The translations under genes were made by a program, and so were the position numbers. Shown in pieces: positions 56,413 to 64,000 of a DNA stretch of 64,000 nt; positions within the stretch are counted from its first letter, which is position 1; each line of letters opens with the position of its first letter. The notes beneath the pieces are model-generated. The model ran no database searches. It was not told the DNA's origin and saw only the letters and a list, made by a program, of their open reading frames with translations. This DNA comes from Gammaproteobacteria bacterium (GTDB lineage: Bacteria; Pseudomonadota; Gammaproteobacteria; VBWC01), in assembly GCA_023266115.1 (NCBI GenBank), contig JAHFRU010000002.1, forward strand, positions 1-64,000, read 5' to 3'.

Positions 56413-56638
56413 TGCCGGAATTTCCGGTAGCCGTCAAAGACCGCAGGTGCTTGATGCTTAATCAGGATCGCAACAACACGTTGAATCCTGCCTGCGCAGA
56501 CGGTGGCGCCCGAGACAGGTTTTTTCCTGCCTACGGCCTCCGTGACAGGGCAGCCACCGGTGCAGACCGGCTTGGCTATTTTGAAACGGTGATCACGCCC
56601 GTGTGGCGCGATTGATTATAAGCAGAGGAGGTAGGCAT
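56413..56638 (+). promoter_or_regulatory. L10 leader of rplJ-rplL (autoregulatory mRNA element)
   Basis: The gap contains CCGTCAAAGACCGCAGGTG (about 56431-56449) and CCTGCCTGCGCAGACGGTGG (56488-56507), which pair to form the stem with the kink-type AAAGACCGCAGG loop bound by the L10(L12)4 complex in other bacteria. It represses rplJ when L10 is in excess. The rest of the leader up to the rplJ start shows more hairpins and ends with GAGGAGGT. Confidence 0.75.
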
Positions 56639-57163
56639 TTGTTAACACGCAAGGACAAGCAGGCAATTGTCGAAGAGGTGGCGGGTATCGCCGCCCGGGC
56701 GCAATCTGCCATTGCCGCGGATTACCGCGGCTTGTCCGTAGCTGAAATGACAGAACTAAGGGCGAAGGCGCGAGCCGAAGGGGTGAAAATGCGTGTGGTT
56801 AAAAACACGCTTGCCCGGCGCGCGCTTGAAGGCACCGAGTTTTCATGCATGAGTGATGGACTCGTTGGCCCGTTGATTCTGGCTTTCTCTTTGGATAGTC
56901 CGTCATCCGCTGCGCGGGTTTTCAATAACTTTGTCAAGGATCACGTAAAGCTCCAGATCAAGGTCATTGCGCTCGGCGGTAAATTGCTGGACCCGAGCGA
57001 ACTCAAAACACTGGCCAGTATGCCGACGCGCGATGAGGCGATCAGCATACTGATGGCGGTGATGAAGGCTCCGATAGAGAAATTGGCACGGACACTGGCT
57101 GCGCCCTCGACGAAACTGGTGCGGACGCTGGTCGCGGTACGCGATGCCAAACAGGCCGCATAA
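56639..57163 (+). CDS. rplJ: 50S ribosomal protein L10
   Basis: L10 forms the stalk base that carries L7/L12 dimers. The 174-residue protein reads TRKDKQAIVEEVAGIAARAQ, then DYRGLSVAEMTELRAKAR and MRVVKNTLARRALEGTEF, all typical. TTG 56639 is the likely start: AGGAGG (56626-56631) lies 7 bp before it and the sequence then aligns with the usual N-terminus; upstream in-frame starts precede the binding site. The rare TTG together with the leader may limit initiation. Confidence 0.93.
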   Translation: MLTRKDKQAIVEEVAGIAARAQSAIAADYRGLSVAEMTELRAKARAEGVKMRVVKNTLARRALEGTEFSCMSDGLVGPLILAFSLDSPSSAARVFNNFVKDHVKLQIKVIALGGKLLDPSELKTLASMPTRDEAISILMAVMKAPIEKLARTLAAPSTKLVRTLVAVRDAKQAA

Positions 57164-57195
57164 ACACATAAATTTATTGAATGAGGTAATTTGCA

Positions 57196-57573
57196 ATGGC
57201 TGTATCAAGTCAAGAAATTCTGGAATCGATCTCCAACATGAGCGTCATGGAGGTCGTCAACCTGATCTCTGCGATGGAAGAGAAGTTCGGCGTGTCGGCA
57301 GCTGCAGTGGCGGCGGTTGCGGCCCCGGCCGCGGCCGGCGGTGCGGCAGCTGCCGAGGAGCAGACGGAGTTTAACGTCGTGATGACCAGCTTCGGCGCCA
57401 ACAAGGTCGGCGTCATCAAGGTAATACGGGTTATTACCGGCCTGGGTTTGAAAGAGGCGAAGGACATGGTGGAAGGCGCGCCTTCCACGGTCAAGGAAGG
57501 CGTTTCCAAGGCAGAGGCTGCGGATCTCAAGAAGCAGCTTGAAGAAGCCGGCGCTTCGGTTGAAGTAAAGTAA
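57196..57573 (+). CDS. rplL: 50S ribosomal protein L7/L12
   Basis: L7/L12 recruits translation factors. The 125-residue protein has an N-terminal dimer helix ([20 protein letters not shown]), an Ala-rich hinge ([20 protein letters not shown]) and the C-terminal domain with [20 protein letters not shown] and [11 protein letters not shown]. It lies 32 bp after rplJ. Confidence 0.97.
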   Translation: MAVSSQEILESISNMSVMEVVNLISAMEEKFGVSAAAVAAVAAPAAAGGAAAAEEQTEFNVVMTSFGANKVGVIKVIRVITGLGLKEAKDMVEGAPSTVKEGVSKAEAADLKKQLEEAGASVEVK

Positions 57574-57619
57574 CAGCGGAATAGAGATCTCTGTACCGGA
57601 AAAACGTTGTACCAGGATT

Positions 57620-57657
57620 GGGCTGGTGACGCTGATGTCACCGGCCCGTTGCTGTTT
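57620..57657 (+). terminator. Attenuator-like hairpin between rplL and rpoB
   Basis: GGGCTGGTGAC (57620-57630) pairs with GTCACCGGCCC (57637-57647) with one G-U pair and loop GCTGAT. GTTGCTGTTTT follows, a weak U-tract. In E. coli a partial terminator in this gap lowers rpoBC transcription relative to rplJL. Confidence 0.7.
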
Positions 57658-57723
57658 TGAGAGTAAACCCGGTCGACGGACTTTACTGGTCGGCCACTAA
57701 TTTAAAACTGTTGAGGAACGCAC

Positions 57724-60700
57724 ATGGCTTATTCCTTTACTGAGAAGAAGCGGATTCGCAAGGACTTTGGCAAGCGTCCGACGATACTCGAAGTCCCCTT
57801 TCTGCTGGCGATGCAGATCGATTCGTTCAGCAAATTTCTGCAGGCCGATATGGAGCCGGCAAAAAGGGCGGACGAGGGGTTGCACGCGGCCTTCAAGTCG
57901 GTGTTTCCGATCGTCAGTTATTCGGGAAATGCGGAACTCCAGTACGTCAGTTATACGCTTGGCACGCCTCCGTTTAACGTCAAGGAATGTCAGCTGCGCG
58001 GATTGACCTATGCGGCGCCATTGCGCGTCAAGTTACGTCTGGTGATATACGACAAGGAGGCGCCTGCCAACGCCAAGCGCGTCAAGGATATCCGCGAGCA
58101 GGAAGTCTACATGGGCGAATTGCCCCTGATGACGGATACCGGCACGTTTGTCATCAATGGTACGGAACGTGTCGTTGTCTCCCAGCTGCATCGTTCGCCG
58201 GGCGTCTTTTTCGAGCACGATCGGGGTAAAACCCACTCGTCGGGGAAGCTGCTGTTTTCGGCGAGGATCATTCCGTACCGCGGTTCCTGGCTCGATTTCG
58301 AGTTCGATCCGCTCGATTGCGTTTTCGTGCGTATCGACAGGCGCCGCAAGTTGCCGGTGACCATACTGCTGCGCGCTCTCGGATTCAACAACCAGCAGAT
58401 ACTCGGTGTGTTCTATGAGAATGACACGTTCACCTTCGCCAGCGACGGTATTCAGCTCGAGTTGATTCCCGAGCGGTTGCGTGGTGACACGCTGTCGTTT
58501 GATATCAAGGCGGTTCGCGGCAAGGTGATCGTCGAGGCGGGGCGCCGCATTACCATGCGTCATATCGCCGAAATCGAGAAGGCCGACCTGAAGTCGCTGG
58601 TCGTGCCGACGGAATTCGTGATCGGCAAGCGCCTGGCGAACGATATTATCGATAAGTCCAGCGGCGAGATCGTCGCCAATGCCAATGACGAGCTGACCGT
58701 TGAGCTGCTCGACAAGCTGAACAAGGCCGGCATCAAGCAGATCAAGACGTTGTTCACCAACGATCTGGATCGTGGTGCCTATATCTCGGATACCCTGAAT
58801 ATCGATCTGACGCGCTCCGATCTGGAAGCGCAGGTCGAGATCTACCGCATGATGCGCCCGGGCGAGCCGCCGACAAAGGACGCGGCGCAGCAGCTGTTTC
58901 ACAATCTGTTTTTCTCGTCGGATCGCTATGATCTGTCGCCGGTCGGCCGCATGAAGTTCAATCGCCGCGTCGGTCGCAGCGAGATTGTCGGCGCTGGTGT
59001 GCTGTCGCAGGAAGACATTATTGATGTGCTGAAAGTGCTCATCGATATCAAGAATGGTCGCGGCTTTGTCGATGATATCGACCATTTGGGCAACCGTCGC
59101 GTGCGCAGTGTCGGCGAGATGGTGGAAAACCAGTTCCGTGTGGGGCTGGTGCGCGTGGAGCGCGCCGTCAAGGAGCGCCTGAGCCTTGCGGAAACCGAAG
59201 AGCTGGTGCCGCAGGAGCTGATCAACGCGAAGCCTGTGTCGGCCGCGATCAAGGAATTTTTCGGTTCCAGTCAGCTGTCGCAGTTCATGGATCAGAATAA
59301 TCCGCTGTCGGAAGTCACGCACAAGCGGCGTGTTTCGGCGCTTGGGCCGGGCGGATTGACACGCGAGCGTGCCGGCTTCGAGGTACGCGACGTGCATCCG
59401 ACACACTATGGCCGGGTCTGTCCAATCGAGACGCCGGAAGGCCCGAATATCGGTCTGATCAATTCGTTGTCGGTCTATGCGCGTACCAATGAATACGGGT
59501 TTCTTGAAACCCCGTATCGTAAGGTCGAAAACGGCAAGGCGACCAGTGATATCGAATTCCTCTCGGCAATCGAGGAAGGCCAGTATGTCATCGCCCAGGC
59601 GAGCGCTACGCTGGATAAGGCCGGGAAGTTTGTCGACGATCTCGTGTCGTGCCGGCATCAGAACGAGTTCTCGATGTTTACGCCGGATCGTATTCAGCAT
59701 ATGGACGTTTCACCGCGACAAATCGTTTCGGTGGCGGCGGCGCTGATTCCGTTTCTTGAGCACGATGACGCCAACCGTGCGTTGATGGGCTCGAACATGC
59801 AGCGTCAGGCGGTGCCGACATTACGTTCGGAAACACCACTGATCGGCACCGGTATCGAGCGCGCTGTCGCGATCGACTCGGGTACCGCCGTTGTCGCCAC
59901 GCGCGGTGGCGAGGTCGACTTTGTCGACGCCAGCCGTATCGTGGTGCGAGTCAATGACGATGAAACCGGCCCGGGCGAGCCGGGTGTCGATATTTACAAC
60001 CTGATCAAATACACGCGTTCGAACCAGAACACCTGTATTAACCAGCGCCCGCTCGTCAGCAAGGGCGATGTCATTGCCAAGGGCGATGTGCTGGCCGACG
60101 GCTCCTCGACGGACATCGGTGAACTCGCGCTCGGACAGAATATGCTGGTCGCCTTCATGCCGTGGAACGGCTATAACTTCGAGGACTCGATCCTGATATC
60201 GGAGCGCGTCGTTGAGGAAGACCGTTTCACGACGATTCATATCGAAGAGCTGGCCTGCGTGTCGCGTGACACCAAGCTGGGGCCAGAGGAGATAACACCG
60301 GATATCCCGAATGTCGGTGAGGCCGCGCTATCCAAGCTCGACGAGGCGGGTGTCGTGTATATCGGCGCCGAGGTGAAGCCGGGCGATATCCTGGTCGGCA
60401 AGGTAACGCCAAAGAGCGAGACGCCGCTGACACCGGAAGAAAAGCTGTTGCGCGCGATATTCGGCGAGAAGGCCGCCGAGGTGAAGGACACGTCATTGCG
60501 GGTTCCGTCCGGAATGAATGGTACCGTCATCGACGTGCGTGTGTTTACGCGCGATGGTGTGGACAAGGATACGCGCGCCCTTCAAATCGAGGAAAGCGAG
60601 CTCGCGCGGGTCAAGAAGGATCTGCACGACCAGTATCGTATCGTCGAGGATGACACCTATCAGCGCGTTGAAAGGTTGCTGGTTGGCAAGACGGCAGAAG

Positions 60701-61797
60701 GCGGTCCGAAAAAGCTGAAGGCGGGCACCAAGATCATCAAGGGCTATCTGGAGGAGATTCCTCGCGAGAAGTGGTTTGAGGTGCGCTTGCGCGGTGAAGA
60801 CGTCAACAAACAGCTCGAGCAGCTGCGCGATCAGCTCAAGCAGCAGCGTTCGCAGCTGGATGCTACCTACGAGGAGCAGCGCCGCAAGTTAACGGCCGGC
60901 GACGATCTGGCGCCGGGCGTGTTGAAGATGGTAAAGGTCTATCTTGCCGTCAAGCGCCGTATCCAGCCGGGTGACAAGATGGCCGGGCGCCATGGCAACA
61001 AGGGCGTCATTTCGATGATCGTTCCGGTTGAGGATATGCCTCACATGGAGGATGGTACGCCGGTCGATATTGTCCTGAATCCGCTGGGTGTGCCGTCCCG
61101 AATGAATGTCGGGCAGGTGCTCGAGGCCCATCTGGGCTGGGCCGCCAAGGGGTTGGGTAACAAGATCGCGAAAATGCTGGAAGATCAGCGAAAGGTCGCG
61201 GAGGTGCGCAAGTTCCTCGACCAGATATACAACTCCAGCGGTCGCAAGGAAGACCTCGACTCATTCTCCGACAACGAGATTATCGTGCTCGCCCGTAATC
61301 TGCGCGAGGGGGTGCCGATGGCGACCCCGGTCTTCGATGGTTGCAGTGAAGGCGAGATCAAGAAAATGCTGGCGCTCGCGGATCTGCCCACCGGCGGTCA
61401 GACGACACTGGTTGACGGCCGTACCGGAGAGGCGTTCAGACGCCAGATCACCGTCGGTTACATGTACATGTTGAAACTGAACCACCTGGTCGATGACAAG
61501 ATGCATGCCCGGTCCACCGGTCCGTACAGTCTCGTTACTCAGCAGCCGCTCGGCGGCAAGGCGCAGTTTGGCGGACAGCGTTTCGGTGAGATGGAGGTGT
61601 GGGCGCTCGAAGCCTACGGCGCTGCTTATACCTTGCAGGAAATGCTTACCGTCAAATCTGACGACGTCAGCGGTCGTACCAAGATGTACAAGAACATTGT
61701 CGACGGCGACCATCGCATGGAAGCCGGCATGCCGGAATCCTTCAACGTGCTCACGAAGGAAATCCGGTCGCTGGGTATTGATATCGAGCTCAGTTGA
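57724..61797 (+). CDS. rpoB: RNA polymerase beta subunit
   Basis: RpoB forms one pincer and much of the catalytic centre of RNA polymerase. The 1357-residue protein has the usual start [19 protein letters not shown] and the rifampicin region [20 protein letters not shown] and [14 protein letters not shown], with the wild-type residues at the usual resistance positions as far as I can compare. Later segments include [10 protein letters not shown] and [20 protein letters not shown]. The C-terminus is [17 protein letters not shown]. It is followed by rpoC after 85 bp. Confidence 0.98.
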   Translation: MAYSFTEKKRIRKDFGKRPTILEVPFLLAMQIDSFSKFLQADMEPAKRADEGLHAAFKSVFPIVSYSGNAELQYVSYTLGTPPFNVKECQLRGLTYAAPLRVKLRLVIYDKEAPANAKRVKDIREQEVYMGELPLMTDTGTFVINGTERVVVSQLHRSPGVFFEHDRGKTHSSGKLLFSARIIPYRGSWLDFEFDPLDCVFVRIDRRRKLPVTILLRALGFNNQQILGVFYENDTFTFASDGIQLELIPERLRGDTLSFDIKAVRGKVIVEAGRRITMRHIAEIEKADLKSLVVPTEFVIGKRLANDIIDKSSGEIVANANDELTVELLDKLNKAGIKQIKTLFTNDLDRGAYISDTLNIDLTRSDLEAQVEIYRMMRPGEPPTKDAAQQLFHNLFFSSDRYDLSPVGRMKFNRRVGRSEIVGAGVLSQEDIIDVLKVLIDIKNGRGFVDDIDHLGNRRVRSVGEMVENQFRVGLVRVERAVKERLSLAETEELVPQELINAKPVSAAIKEFFGSSQLSQFMDQNNPLSEVTHKRRVSALGPGGLTRERAGFEVRDVHPTHYGRVCPIETPEGPNIGLINSLSVYARTNEYGFLETPYRKVENGKATSDIEFLSAIEEGQYVIAQASATLDKAGKFVDDLVSCRHQNEFSMFTPDRIQHMDVSPRQIVSVAAALIPFLEHDDANRALMGSNMQRQAVPTLRSETPLIGTGIERAVAIDSGTAVVATRGGEVDFVDASRIVVRVNDDETGPGEPGVDIYNLIKYTRSNQNTCINQRPLVSKGDVIAKGDVLADGSSTDIGELALGQNMLVAFMPWNGYNFEDSILISERVVEEDRFTTIHIEELACVSRDTKLGPEEITPDIPNVGEAALSKLDEAGVVYIGAEVKPGDILVGKVTPKSETPLTPEEKLLRAIFGEKAAEVKDTSLRVPSGMNGTVIDVRVFTRDGVDKDTRALQIEESELARVKKDLHDQYRIVEDDTYQRVERLLVGKTAEGGPKKLKAGTKIIKGYLEEIPREKWFEVRLRGEDVNKQLEQLRDQLKQQRSQLDATYEEQRRKLTAGDDLAPGVLKMVKVYLAVKRRIQPGDKMAGRHGNKGVISMIVPVEDMPHMEDGTPVDIVLNPLGVPSRMNVGQVLEAHLGWAAKGLGNKIAKMLEDQRKVAEVRKFLDQIYNSSGRKEDLDSFSDNEIIVLARNLREGVPMATPVFDGCSEGEIKKMLALADLPTGGQTTLVDGRTGEAFRRQITVGYMYMLKLNHLVDDKMHARSTGPYSLVTQQPLGGKAQFGGQRFGEMEVWALEAYGAAYTLQEMLTVKSDDVSGRTKMYKNIVDGDHRMEAGMPESFNVLTKEIRSLGIDIELS

Positions 61798-61861
61798 ACA
61801 CGTATTGGCTGATGGCTGCGACGGATGAAATTCGAGGCAATTGCCGATCGCATCCTACTAA

Positions 61862-64000
<2,139 letters not shown>

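Noticed and set aside
58033-59700. Long open frame (555 codons) on the minus strand inside rpoB
   Set aside because: It is a shadow of rpoB codon structure: it lies wholly inside a gene with full-length family match, and its product has no recognisable domain.

Overview
The window is chromosomal DNA of a gammaproteobacterium, moderately GC-rich, read from sequence alone. The main evidence is the right-hand block: tRNA-Tyr, tRNA-Gly, tRNA-Thr and tuf, then tRNA-Trp, secE, nusG, rplK, rplA, rplJ, rplL, rpoB and rpoC, which is the order of the Escherichia coli tufB to rpoC region. The pilT / yggS-proC-yggT / metXW neighbourhood, argA, rppH and ttcA also fit. I cannot place it to genus; an environmental Chromatiales- or Acidiferrobacterales-like lineage is only a guess.

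Layout. 1-4680: the last 42 codons of a type I secretion substrate, a small GIY-YIG nuclease gene enclosed by palindromic repeats, then the secretion ATPase/permease and its HlyD-type adaptor. 4681-17440: three families of hairpin repeats, purT, a lipoprotein M48 protease, an inositol-monophosphatase-like enzyme, MarC, outer membrane phospholipase A, a VIT-like membrane protein, a Sel1 protein and several small unknown genes, with a complete MITE-like element at 8418-8600. 17441-25739: a host-attachment-like protein, a DUF2784 remnant, a VTT membrane protein paired with a mercuric-reductase-like flavoprotein, a PilZ protein, and a locus of VWA protein, membrane coiled-coil protein and a frameshifted TerB gene.

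25740-35190: a BepA-like protease, a lipoprotein, exonuclease III, and a tightly packed suf operon (sufB-C-D-S-U-T plus a Rieske ferredoxin) behind a sigma70 promoter with an IscR-type operator, although no iscR lies nearby. 35189-42806: metX-metW, a dynamin-like GTPase, yggT-proC-yggS and the divergent pilT. 42815-51508: a FecCD-type ABC importer with a HAD phosphatase, rppH, argA, ttcA, ilvD, a small periplasmic protein and an SH3-domain membrane protein. 51509-64000: a gene-free stretch with hairpins, the tRNAs, and the translation/transcription operon, cut off inside rpoC.

How the genes work together: the left end is one type I export system; the suf operon is a complete iron-sulfur assembly route under probable cluster-sensing control; the right end is the core ribosomal stalk and RNA polymerase operon with a recognisable L10 leader and an rplL-rpoB attenuator-like hairpin. 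The most unusual items are the repeat-enclosed GIY-YIG gene, the VWA/coiled-coil/TerB locus, the GTPase gene lying in the proC-metX neighbourhood, and TTG starts on both rplJ and rpoC.
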